A stretch of 64,000 nucleotides of DNA from VAZQ01 sp963841705 (GTDB lineage Bacteria > Pseudomonadota > Alphaproteobacteria > Rhizobiales > Xanthobacteraceae). The position numbers and the translations under genes were made by a program. A model generated the notes under the pieces. It was not told the DNA's origin, did no database searches, and was given only the letters and a program-made list of their open reading frames with translations. Every line of letters starts with the position of its first letter. Positions within the stretch are counted from its first letter, which is position 1. Location of the stretch: assembly GCA_963841705.1 (NCBI GenBank), contig CAWJDY010000080.1:1-64000 (forward strand), given 5' to 3'. This document shows positions 56,497-64,000 of this stretch, piece after piece.

Positions 56497-56564
56497 GACA
56501 TCACTGCCGGGAATGCGTAAGCCACTCCGCAGTGGTCGACGCCCAGGAAACAGGAAAGATTGTG

Positions 56565-57287
56565 ATGGACGCATCCATTGCCCGCAAAAGCATGACACTC
56601 GGGGAGGGCGCGACGGCGCTTGCCTTCCTTGTACTCGGCATTCTGTCGCTCTTCGTCGCAGCTAACGCCTATACGCCCGAATATGCTTTTCACGCCTACC
56701 TCTTTGCCGCCGCCAGCGTGGCGGCGATCTTCGTCATCGTGAACCACTACTATGAGCGGCCCGCGCAACTTCCCCCGGCAACTGTGGATGGGAAGCCGAA
56801 CTACAACATGGGGCCGGTCAAGTTCGCCACGGTTGCCGCGGTCTTCTGGGGAATCGCAGGTTTCACGATCGGGCTGTGGGCGGCACTCGAGCTGGCTTTT
56901 CCCGTGCTCAATTTCGATCTGCCCTGGTTTTCATTCGGCCGGATCCGGCCGCTCCACACATCCGCGGTCATTTTCGCTTTCGGCGCGGGCAGCTGTACGC
57001 ATGGAACAAGCGTAGCCGCTGGATTCGAGCGATTGCTGGAACGTTTTGCCGGCTGGCAGCTTTTATGTATGGAAGGTGACATAGAACTGCGCTACACCAG
57101 CGAGGGCCAGGTTGCGGATACAATTCTGGGGAACTCGGGGGTCAATTGCCACGCCGGGGCTAAGCACGCGGCGGTATGGAGGCAATACCTCGTGCATCGA
57201 GGTTCGCTCGACACGAGGAACACTGGTCGTTATCGACTGCGGAACCGGGGCGCACGCGTTAGCCCAGAAACTGGTATCGGGTCATGA
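56565..57287 (+). pseudogene. ccoN: ccoN (cbb3 oxidase subunit I), truncated after about 140 codons
   Basis: From the ATG at 56565, residues 1-140 are a clear CcoN N-terminus: segments ALAFLVLGILSLFVAANAY, FAAASVAAIFVIVNHYYE and VAAVFWGIAGFTIGLWAALE, then FGRIRPLHTSAVIFAFG with the conserved His of the RPLHT motif. A full CcoN has about 540 residues. Similarity ends near 56985; the frame runs on to 57287 with unrelated codons and overlaps the MBL gene by 176 nt. ccoO, ccoQ and ccoP are absent downstream. The FixK-activated promoter therefore remains but the oxidase operon is gone here, by rearrangement or a misassembled join. Confidence 0.82.
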
Positions 57288-58698
57288 TAACGGCCGGCGT
57301 GGAAGCATCCTGATTAGCCACACGCATTGGGATCACATCCAAGGCATCCCATTCTTTGCCCCTCTTTTTGTGCGCGGGAACGAATGGGACACATACGGTC
57401 CCAAGGGGCTGCGTGAGTCGCTGCATCAGACACTGGCAGGGCAGATGCAGTACATTTATTTCCCTGTTTCGCTGGACCAGTGCGGGGCCAACATCCGCTA
57501 TCACGACCTTGTGGAAGGCAGTTTTACGATCGAGGATATCCGAGTCTCTGCGCGATATTTGAATCATCCCGCGCTTACGCTTGGTTATCGCCTGCAGGTT
57601 GACGGGGCGACACTGGTGTATGCCTGTGATCACGAGCCCCACTCGCGCATGCAAGCTCTCGGCGACGGCAAGATCACTGGAGAAGATCTACGCCATGCCG
57701 AGTTTATCGAGGGGGCTGATCTCCTCATCCACGACGCTCAGTACACTGCGGAAGAATATCGGGAAAAGATCGGTTGGGGGCATAGCCCGATCGAATACGT
57801 GCTGAAGCTCGCCGCGCAAGCGCGCGTGAAGCGGGTTGCACTAACTCATCACGATCCGCGCAGAGACGATGATGCCATCGACCGCTTGATGGCGTCCATC
57901 CGAGAAACATCGTCACTGGATGTTTTTGCTGCATTTGAAGGACAAGTGGTGGAGCTGAAAATGCGTCCCGAAACGGCAGCCTCGCCCTCCAGCGAAGGGG
58001 CAGCCGAGTTACCTGCCGAGCGGAAGCTCGCTCCACCAGTGGTGATGCTCGCTATCGCAGAAACAAGAACGTCAGCGGCAGTTTGTCAGGCCCTTCAGGC
58101 AGAGAGCATTTATGCCCGATCCTTGGGGAGCATCGATACTGTGCCTATCGCGATTGCGAAAGACGGCCCCGCGCTGGCAATACTCGAGCACAACCCCCCG
58201 CGAATTGATGGAATCAGCCTGTGCCGCGCCATTCGGCGGCAAGCGCCCGAGCATCGATTGCCTATACTCATAGTGGCTGAGCGCGAGGATCCGGATGCCG
58301 GTGCCATCGCCGGAGTTTCAGATTGGCTGATTAAACCTTTCACCACTGCCTATGCGAGAACGAAGCTACGCACTTGGCTGTTGCGGGCAGGATCTCAATT
58401 GATCAAAAGTGCGGGGCATATGGAAGAGGAGAAAGCCTTGTCCCCTCTGCGCGCTGTCCATGCTGCCAAAGGCCTCCGAGCCCATGGGATCGAAAAGCTG
58501 CCGCGCGTTTCCCAGAGAGCAGCAGGGAGGAACCAGCTTAGCATTAGGTCGGAGAAAGCAGCCTTGCTCTGGATGTTTGGCAGGCAGATAGCGTCGTTTG
58601 ATACTCCAACCTTCAGCAACAAGGTCGGCGAGATTATCGCTCAGGCAACAACCCGGCCTCAGACGAGCAAGCGTCACACATGCGGAGGCGACCTATAG
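57112..58698 (+). CDS. MBL-fold hydrolase with a degenerate receiver domain
   Basis: A 528-aa protein starting at TTG 57112 (MRIQFWGTRGSIATPGLSTR), with GAGG upstream. The MBL domain (about 1-270) has the metal motif LISHTHWDHIQGIPFFAPLF and later ALTHHDPRRDD. A receiver-like domain (about 305-430) reads LAILEHNPPRIDGISLCRAI, where Glu replaces the usual phosphorylatable Asp, and the N-terminal acidic pair is AE (AIAETRTS); the conserved Lys remains (WLIKPFTTAYA). The last 95 residues are basic and unassigned. It now lies behind the ccoN promoter. Confidence 0.87.
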   Translation: MRIQFWGTRGSIATPGLSTRRYGGNTSCIEVRSTRGTLVVIDCGTGAHALAQKLVSGHDNGRRGSILISHTHWDHIQGIPFFAPLFVRGNEWDTYGPKGLRESLHQTLAGQMQYIYFPVSLDQCGANIRYHDLVEGSFTIEDIRVSARYLNHPALTLGYRLQVDGATLVYACDHEPHSRMQALGDGKITGEDLRHAEFIEGADLLIHDAQYTAEEYREKIGWGHSPIEYVLKLAAQARVKRVALTHHDPRRDDDAIDRLMASIRETSSLDVFAAFEGQVVELKMRPETAASPSSEGAAELPAERKLAPPVVMLAIAETRTSAAVCQALQAESIYARSLGSIDTVPIAIAKDGPALAILEHNPPRIDGISLCRAIRRQAPEHRLPILIVAEREDPDAGAIAGVSDWLIKPFTTAYARTKLRTWLLRAGSQLIKSAGHMEEEKALSPLRAVHAAKGLRAHGIEKLPRVSQRAAGRNQLSIRSEKAALLWMFGRQIASFDTPTFSNKVGEIIAQATTRPQTSKRHTCGGDL

Positions 58699-58718
58699 CG
58701 TCGTAAGGTGATCGAGTG

Positions 58719-58745
58719 AGCGCGCCGCATCTTTTGCGGCGCGCT
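58719..58745. terminator. Bidirectional hairpin between convergent genes
   Basis: AGCGCGCCGC (58719-58728) and GCGGCGCGCT (58736-58745) form a perfect 10-bp stem around a 7-nt T-rich loop, centred in the 55-bp gap between the MBL gene and tctA. There is no long U-tract, so termination strength is uncertain. Confidence 0.6.
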
Positions 58746-58753
58746 GACCACCC

Positions 58754-60280
58754 TCACTCGGCCGGCGCAACCGCGGGGACTACGGGTACACGCGGAGGAC
58801 GCAACCGAAAATAAATCTGGGTCGCAATCAGCAGCACGCAGAGCGCAATGAAGAACGCGCTTATAGGCCGCGTGACGAACACGGAGAAATCGCCGCGCGC
58901 GATCAACATCGCCCGGCGGAAATTCTCCTCGAAGCGCGATCCGAGCACGAAACCGAGCAAGATCGGCGCAGGGTGGAACCCCAATCGCAGCAGGATATAG
59001 CCCAGGAGCCCAATCACGAGCACCTCTCCGACCTGGAACATGTCGTTGTTGGCGGCGTAGACCCCGATGCAGACGAAAAACAGCGCGCTCGGATAGAGAT
59101 ATCGATAGGGGATGGCCAGCATCTTCACCCATACGCCGATCAGCGGCACGTTGAGCAGCACGAGCAGAATGTTGCCGATCCAGAAGCTGGCGACCAATCC
59201 CCAAAAAATATCGGGATGCTGGGTGATCAGTTGCGGTCCGGGCACGATTCCCTGAATCATCAAGGCGCCGAGCAGAAGGGCCATCACCGCGTCGCCCGGA
59301 ATGCCGAGGCTCATGGTGGGAATGAAATCGCCCTGCACGGAAGAGTGCGTCGAAGCCTCCGGGCAAACGACGCCTTCGATCATGCCGGTGCCGAATAGTT
59401 CCGGGGTCTTGGACACCTTCTTTTCCGTTGCGTAGGCGATGAAGGACGCAATGGTCGGGCCCGTGCCGGGAATGAGCGAGCACAGGCTGCCGATTATCGT
59501 GCCGCGAAACATCGGCGCGATCGCCCGCTTGAATTCGGCCTTGCTCGGCCGCATGTCACGCAGGCGCACGTTGGTGTACTTGGTGTTGATCGTCGCCACT
59601 TGATTGATGCTGTTCATGAACTCGGCGATGCCGAACAATCCCAGCGCCAGCGCGACCAGCTCGATACCGTCCGCGAGCTCAGGAAGCCCAAAGGTAAGGC
59701 GCTCGGAACCGGTCTCGAGATCCTGGCCAACGGTGGCAAACAGCAGTCCCAACACTGTCATGGCCACGCCTTTGATCGGCGAACCTCGCGCCAGCGTCGA
59801 TCCCGCCAGCAGTCCCAGCAGCATGAGCGAGCAGATCTCGGTGGGGCCGAATTGCAGGGCCGCTTGGACCAGCAGGGGCGAAAGGAAGATCATCTCGGTA
59901 ATGCCCCAGGAAGCGCCTACAAACGACGCGAACACGGTAAGGCCCAGCGCAACGCCGCCCTTTCCCTGCTTCGTCATTGGGAAACCGTCGATGCAGGTCA
60001 CAGCGTGTGGAGGATGACAGGGCAAATTGAGCAGGATGGAGCAGATCGCGCCCCCGTATTGCGCGCCGTACATGACGCCGGCGAGCATCAGGATTGCACC
60101 AACCGGCTTGATGCCGAAGGTGAGCGGCAGCAGGATCGAGATCGTCGCCAGCGGCCCCATGCCGGGGAGCACGCCGACCATGTTGCCGACCAGCACCCCG
60201 ATGAAACACCACATGAGATTATGCGGCTGGAGCGCAACGCCAAACCCGTACCAGAGATCGGTTAAAGCGGTTTCGATCAT
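58754..60280 (-). CDS. tctA: Tripartite tricarboxylate transporter large permease TctA
   Basis: A 508-aa inner-membrane protein with about 11-12 hydrophobic segments. Signature regions are LVGNMVGVLPGMGPLATISI, the second GTGP motif CSLIPGTGPTIASFIAYATE, and PEASTHSSVQGDFIPTMSLG. With TctB it forms the permease of a periplasmic-binding-protein-dependent carboxylate importer. It overlaps tctB by 4 nt. The ATG at 60280 is chosen because the longer frame only reads through tctB. Confidence 0.94.
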   Translation of the reverse strand: MIETALTDLWYGFGVALQPHNLMWCFIGVLVGNMVGVLPGMGPLATISILLPLTFGIKPVGAILMLAGVMYGAQYGGAICSILLNLPCHPPHAVTCIDGFPMTKQGKGGVALGLTVFASFVGASWGITEMIFLSPLLVQAALQFGPTEICSLMLLGLLAGSTLARGSPIKGVAMTVLGLLFATVGQDLETGSERLTFGLPELADGIELVALALGLFGIAEFMNSINQVATINTKYTNVRLRDMRPSKAEFKRAIAPMFRGTIIGSLCSLIPGTGPTIASFIAYATEKKVSKTPELFGTGMIEGVVCPEASTHSSVQGDFIPTMSLGIPGDAVMALLLGALMIQGIVPGPQLITQHPDIFWGLVASFWIGNILLVLLNVPLIGVWVKMLAIPYRYLYPSALFFVCIGVYAANNDMFQVGEVLVIGLLGYILLRLGFHPAPILLGFVLGSRFEENFRRAMLIARGDFSVFVTRPISAFFIALCVLLIATQIYFRLRPPRVPVVPAVAPAE

Positions 60281-60786
60281 GACAACCACGCTGCCTTGAA
60301 GAGCGGCATCGGGATCTGCAGCAGATACGAGAACACCGCGACGCCGAAGACGGTAACGACCACCGCCAGCACCAGCGCGCTTTTCCAGGTCGCGGTCCGG
60401 TCGCCCAGCGCGGAGACGAACACGCAGGCGAAGGTGGCGGGGATCAAGCCGAACGTTCCGAAGATTATGAACATGAGCGGCCCGGCGAGAATGCAGGCCC
60501 ATCCCAGCCATTGCGGATGCTCCGGCATGATGTCCTCATCCTCCCCTGGCGGCACGCCAATGGCGGTGCCCGCAATGACTACCCCGAGGCATATGAGGAT
60601 GACGCCCAGGGCCGTGGGCATGAAGCCCGGTCCCATGTGCATTACTGTTCCGATGCGATAACCTGGTCCGTTGACCGCTGCGACGAGCCCGAACAGGATC
60701 ATCAGTCCACCGGCATAGAAATCTCGCTTGCGGGTGAAGTTGCGGCCGAGCTTGATAATGTCGTCGAAGTTACGAACAAGGGACAA
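60277..60786 (-). CDS. tctB: Tripartite tricarboxylate transporter small subunit TctB
   Basis: A 169-aa membrane protein with about four hydrophobic segments (FYAGGLMILFGLVAAVNGPG, GFMPTALGVILICLGVVIAG, WACILAGPLMFIIFGTFG, ALVLAVVVTVFGVAVFSYL). It is the small integral subunit of the TTT system. A tctC-type periplasmic binding protein, usually beside tctB, is not upstream here. It overlaps tctA by 4 nt, so the two are coupled. Confidence 0.92.
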   Translation of the reverse strand: MSLVRNFDDIIKLGRNFTRKRDFYAGGLMILFGLVAAVNGPGYRIGTVMHMGPGFMPTALGVILICLGVVIAGTAIGVPPGEDEDIMPEHPQWLGWACILAGPLMFIIFGTFGLIPATFACVFVSALGDRTATWKSALVLAVVVTVFGVAVFSYLLQIPMPLFKAAWLS

Positions 60787-61129
60787 CGCTTCCTCCTCCT
60801 GTCCAGTCCGCGGTCACTTCAAGACAAACGAGCAGTATAGTGCTTGTTCCTTACATCGGCCTGAAAACCTGCCCCTGACATCAACCTGAAACCGAGCTAT
60901 CCCCGAGTAGACCCAACAATGTTGCTTCCGAGTGGCCTCTGAAATGAAGCTCTACCACGCGGAGTCAGAAACGGCCGACGCCACGCCGGGCGCTCCTTAA
61001 TCGCTGCCGATCGGAAGACTCTAACCCTACTATCTCATTCACTCAATATCGTTCCGGGTGCGGCAAAGCGGCAAAATGCAATAGCCTCGGTCGGTGATCG
61101 TGATGTCGTAATTGTGCGGTGCAGCAGCG
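60787..61129. other. Intergenic region between tctB and the caspase-like gene
   Basis: About 340 bp on the promoter side of tctB and at the 3' end of the caspase-like gene. I see no RNA gene, terminator or protein frame with family similarity. Confidence 0.4.
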
Positions 61130-63532
61130 TTAGCCCCTTTTGCCCGGGGCGGGTGGCGGGCGGCGAGCAACAGCGGGCGGCGGGGCAGCAGCCGGATGGA
61201 CGGCAGGCGCTGGCGGACGAAATACCGGAGGCGCAGCCGCACGCACTGCGGGCGGCGGTGGATGGAATACCGGGGGAGCAGGCGCGCGTACGGCGGGCGG
61301 CGGCGCAGGTGGACGGAAAACCGGAGGCGGAGCGGCGTGCACCATCGGCGGCGGGGGCGCATGGTAAGCCGCAGCCGGAGGTGAAGGCGGGTGAAAGGCG
61401 GCGACGGGTGGAGGAGAAGGTGGAGGAGAAGGAGGCCGGACGATCGCGGGAGCGGCGGGCCGCGGTGGCGCGATTGCTGGTGAAGGCAGTCGCACCGACG
61501 CCGCTGCAGACGGACCTCGCACCGCCACATTGGCCGAGGGCGTCGGCACCGGCCGCGGTGGCTGGATGGGCGTGACCGTCGTCGGCGCGTGCATGGGCCT
61601 GCTCTGTGGAACTGATGCAGTACCCGTGACCGCGCCGGATCGTCCCGGGAGCGGAGGCAGCCGCCCACGCAAACCTGGCAGGGGCTGGTCGAGCGGTGCC
61701 GGCAGGCTCGGCGATGCATGTGCCGGTGGCAGATCGACGGCATGGGAGTCCTTCACGACCGATGGCGGCACCGCCGACAGCGCTGCCGGGGTGCCGGAGC
61801 GGCTCGGCAGTGGCGGAAGCGGCTGGCCGTGCATGCCGGGTAGGGGCTGACCCAACGGCAACTTGCTCGCGTGCTGTACGGGCAGCGATGTCGCGGTCGA
61901 TTGGTTGGAGCGCACAAGGGCCCGCGTGCGGGCCAGCGACGGAGGGAGCGAGGCGGCAAGCCCGAGCCCGGCGAGCCGCAACGCGCCGGCACGGTGCGAG
62001 CCGGCTCGCTCGGAAGCGCGTGGCTCAAAGCTTCGGGGCTCAAAACCTGTTCGCTCGGAAGCCACGATATCCCCGTGCCGATTCCTGATGGTGACGACAT
62101 TCGTTTCGCGATCGACGATGATCGTATTGTGGATATTGGCGAAGATCACGTTGTTTGGCGGCGGCGCTACATAAGCCGGGGGTTCGCACCACGCTGGGAT
62201 GGGTACGAATACCGGCATCGGCAGAACGAAATCCTCCAGCACAGGCAGCGGCGCCGGCAGCACGAACAGCTCGGGCGGCGGCGGCGGAAGGAAGTCAGCC
62301 GGCAGGGGCGGCGGCGGCACGAAGCCGAAATCGACGTCGTCGAATGCGAGCACGGGGCGATCGACATAGACCTCCTCTTCGGCCGGCGGCGGCGGCACGT
62401 CATAGTCGATGAGGTCGAACGAACCGGGCGGCTCCAGCGCGAATGAGCCCAGCGCCAGCCTTCGTCGCGCATCCGCACTGTGCGGACCATGCGGATACCG
62501 GCGCAGGTAGGACCAATAGGCGTTTGGCTTATTCACCGCATAGGTGCGCTGCCAGGTAATGGCCTCGCGCCGTGCGGCAACGATCGCTCGCACCCGCTTT
62601 GCCAGGGGATCGCCGGGATAGGCGGCAAGGAATTCCTCATACCCTTGCAGCGTGTCGCGCTCGACTGCGGCTTGATAGGCGTCCGCAACCGGCAGCTCGC
62701 GGATGGATTTGGAAGAGGTCTCCGCGCTCTCTCCCGCTGCAGCCGCGGGCGCCGGGGCATCGGGCGTGCGCTCGAAAAACACGAATCCCCCGTCGATGCG
62801 GGAGGAGAACCAGGGAAGCTCGGCGCCCTTTGTCATATCGCTCACCCGCAGGCGCGCCCGCTCGAACACCTGCGGCAGCGAGAGGCCTCCTTCGCGCATC
62901 ATCTCGGCGAGCGCCTGCGCGTAAGCACCATAGGGACCGCCCTCATCCGGCGCGATCGTGCCGGGCGCAGCGTTGAACGCCACCAGTGTGCCTGGGCTGG
63001 GCTCGACCAGCGCCAGTCCGCCCGCAAGCGGCTCGCCGGAGATGGTGAAGGGGTTGCGGCGTGCGGTATCGAGCACGACGATGCTCGCCTTCAATTTCAG
63101 TGTCGCCAATGGCCGGACGTAATCCGAGATCCGCAGCGCCTGTGCTGCCACGTCGGCAGCGCGTGCAATCTTTGCATCGATGGGCAGGAAATAGTTCTCC
63201 CCTTCGAGCTGCAGCCCATAGCCGCTCAGATAGATGAACGCGACCGTGTCCGGTCCCGAGCTCGCAGCTTTGCTGAGAAAATCGCGCAGCGCGCGGCGCA
63301 GCGCGTCCTCGTCGAGATCGCGCGCCCCGACCACGTCGAAGCCGGCCGCCTGCAGCGTCTGAGCGATCAGTCCGGCATCATTGGCGCTGGTCTTGAGCGC
63401 TCCTGGTTGATAGTTGGCGTTGCCGATGACAAGCGCGATCCGCTTTTCCTGGGTCTCGGCCTTAGCGGTCCAACCAAAGCCAACCGGTATCAGCGTACAG
63501 AGCGCAACGAGGCATCCAAACAAGCGGCGCAT
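61130..63532 (-). CDS. Caspase-like protein lacking both catalytic residues, with a proline-rich tail
   Basis: An 800-aa exported protein. A signal peptide (LFGCLVALCTLIPVGFGWTAKA) precedes a caspase p20-like domain (about 30-250: RIALVIGNANYQPGALKTSA). Where active members have SGHG, this protein has YLSGYG (Tyr at 105), and where they have DxCR it has LDTARRNPF (Ala at 157), so the His-Cys dyad is absent. A helical middle region (about 285-365) follows. The rest, to residue 800, is Pro/Ala-rich, first acidic and then basic (PPVFRPPAP-type repeats). It probably binds peptides or the cell wall rather than cutting. Related inactive forms occur in Bradyrhizobium. Confidence 0.85.
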   Translation of the reverse strand: MRRLFGCLVALCTLIPVGFGWTAKAETQEKRIALVIGNANYQPGALKTSANDAGLIAQTLQAAGFDVVGARDLDEDALRRALRDFLSKAASSGPDTVAFIYLSGYGLQLEGENYFLPIDAKIARAADVAAQALRISDYVRPLATLKLKASIVVLDTARRNPFTISGEPLAGGLALVEPSPGTLVAFNAAPGTIAPDEGGPYGAYAQALAEMMREGGLSLPQVFERARLRVSDMTKGAELPWFSSRIDGGFVFFERTPDAPAPAAAAGESAETSSKSIRELPVADAYQAAVERDTLQGYEEFLAAYPGDPLAKRVRAIVAARREAITWQRTYAVNKPNAYWSYLRRYPHGPHSADARRRLALGSFALEPPGSFDLIDYDVPPPPAEEEVYVDRPVLAFDDVDFGFVPPPPLPADFLPPPPPELFVLPAPLPVLEDFVLPMPVFVPIPAWCEPPAYVAPPPNNVIFANIHNTIIVDRETNVVTIRNRHGDIVASERTGFEPRSFEPRASERAGSHRAGALRLAGLGLAASLPPSLARTRALVRSNQSTATSLPVQHASKLPLGQPLPGMHGQPLPPLPSRSGTPAALSAVPPSVVKDSHAVDLPPAHASPSLPAPLDQPLPGLRGRLPPLPGRSGAVTGTASVPQSRPMHAPTTVTPIQPPRPVPTPSANVAVRGPSAAASVRLPSPAIAPPRPAAPAIVRPPSPPPSPPPVAAFHPPSPPAAAYHAPPPPMVHAAPPPVFRPPAPPPAVRAPAPPVFHPPPPAVRAAAPPVFRPPAPAVHPAAAPPPAVARRPPPAPGKRG

Positions 63533-63773
63533 TGGAACACCATCAAGTTCTGCCCCCGAGATAAATCACAGCACAGCGGTGATGAACCCCGGCTGAACGT
63601 CGTGCACAGGAACGCTGTGATTTGTCACAGCTGGCGGGCGTTCCGGCAATTGCAGGGGTGCCCACCCTACAGCGGACGCGCCCCTGTAGGTTGAAGCGGC
63701 GCGGAGACACCTGCTGACTGACCCCCGCAGGTTTGATATGCTGCGATAGGGTCCCGGCCTGACGGGGGACCGC

Positions 63774-63872
63774 ATGCGATCCCATCAATTGCAACGGCGC
63801 GAGTTCATCACGCTCCTCGGCAGCGCGGCAGGCGCGTGGCCGCTTGCCGCAGGCGACGAGGTGATCGAATGA
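63774..63872 (+). pseudogene. N-terminal relic of a Tat-exported substrate-binding protein
   Basis: The 32-codon frame reads QRREFITLLGSAAGAWPLAA, the start seen in very many rhizobial ABC substrate-binding proteins (RREFITLLGGAAAAWPLAA), then GDEVIE and a TGA. No mature domain follows. A second truncated start (MKRRDFMLS at 63869) overlaps its stop by ATGA and runs into unrelated sequence. Confidence 0.55.
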
Positions 63873-63897
63873 AGCGACGCGATTTCATGCTTAGTTT

Positions 63898-64000
63898 TCA
63901 TTCGATCTTTTTCCAGACAAGCGTCCGAACGCTCATCTTGCCCGTGAAGGCGTCCGGTGACGGGGAGGTCGCGAGTATCAGGCGTTCGCCATCGAATTTG
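63898..64000 (-). CDS. Lipocalin-like domain protein, C-terminal end only
   Basis: The minus-strand frame entering from the right edge gives 33 residues (KFDGERLILATSPSP ... KMSVRTLVWKKIE) and a TGA at 63898-63900. The pattern of a DGERLILAT strand and a final LVW-K/R closing strand is that of the lipocalin-like family found in rhizobia. Too little is present for a firm call. Confidence 0.5.
   Translation of the reverse strand, partial: KFDGERLILATSPSPDAFTGKMSVRTLVWKKIE

Noticed and set aside
61112..62446. Long plus-strand frames opposite the proline-rich part of the caspase-like gene
   Set aside because: They are antisense to CCG/CCC proline codons, have Gly/Arg-rich low-complexity translations and no start context; the minus-strand gene explains the region.

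Overview
The window is high-GC chromosomal DNA from an alphaproteobacterium of the order Hyphomicrobiales (Rhizobiales), most like Bradyrhizobium/Rhodopseudomonas relatives. Supporting this are the prmC-prfA-ptsP-lysC-ubiG order, DUF4167 and DUF1178 proteins, the CobS/CobT cobaltochelatase pair, a CarD regulator beside a 7Fe ferredoxin, a fixL-fixJ/fixK oxygen-sensing locus, and two copies of a roughly 100-bp rhizobial palindromic repeat. I see no rRNA, tRNA or CRISPR array.

Layout. 1-2.0 kb: end of an integrated element, with a tyrosine integrase and a translationally coupled unknown gene, abutting a decapitated DUF985 cupin gene. 2.0-19.9 kb: mostly minus-strand housekeeping genes (gloB, DUF4167, prmC, prfA, ptsP, an FkbM methyltransferase, lysC, a nitrilase-family hydrolase, grxC, comF, mutT, argJ, a parvulin lipoprotein). 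Interspersed are plus-strand methyltransferases (including ubiG), an orphan Flp pilin and a broken DMT permease. 20.2-31.3 kb: secA, an L,D-transpeptidase, accA, a TPR protein, xerD, an overlooked 49-aa gene, aroK-aroB-CNNM transporter, and bolA. 31.4-43.4 kb: a J-domain protein, cobS-cobT, rpmB, a frameshifted DUF3108 gene, a SUV3-like helicase with an S4 RNA-binding protein, fdxA, carD and an exported protein. 43.5-49.4 kb: a relic-rich gap, alanine dehydrogenase, cbpA-cbpM and a B12-type radical SAM protein.

49.6-58.7 kb: a low-oxygen region. It holds a TolA-like protein, a cytochrome c, ChaB, an unknown gene preceded by a FixK-type box, a universal stress protein, fixJ-fixL, and a divergent fixK. 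A perfect FixK box precedes a ccoN that stops after about 140 codons. In place of the rest of the cbb3 oxidase operon there is an MBL-fold hydrolase with a degenerate receiver domain. 58.7-64 kb: tctA-tctB without tctC, a caspase-like protein lacking both catalytic residues and carrying a long proline-rich tail, then relics of substrate-binding-protein signal peptides and the end of a lipocalin-like gene.

How the genes work together: FixL (heme PAS) would phosphorylate FixJ, which would activate fixK. FixK boxes then tie the unknown gene/chaB pair, and what remains of the ccoN promoter, to micro-oxic control. Most of the rest is core metabolism. The unusual content is gene decay and rearrangement (cupin, DMT, DUF3108, ccoN, a decarboxylase-like relic and signal-peptide relics) and enzyme-like domains without catalytic residues. 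I did not recognise a clearly new multi-gene defence or mobile system here.
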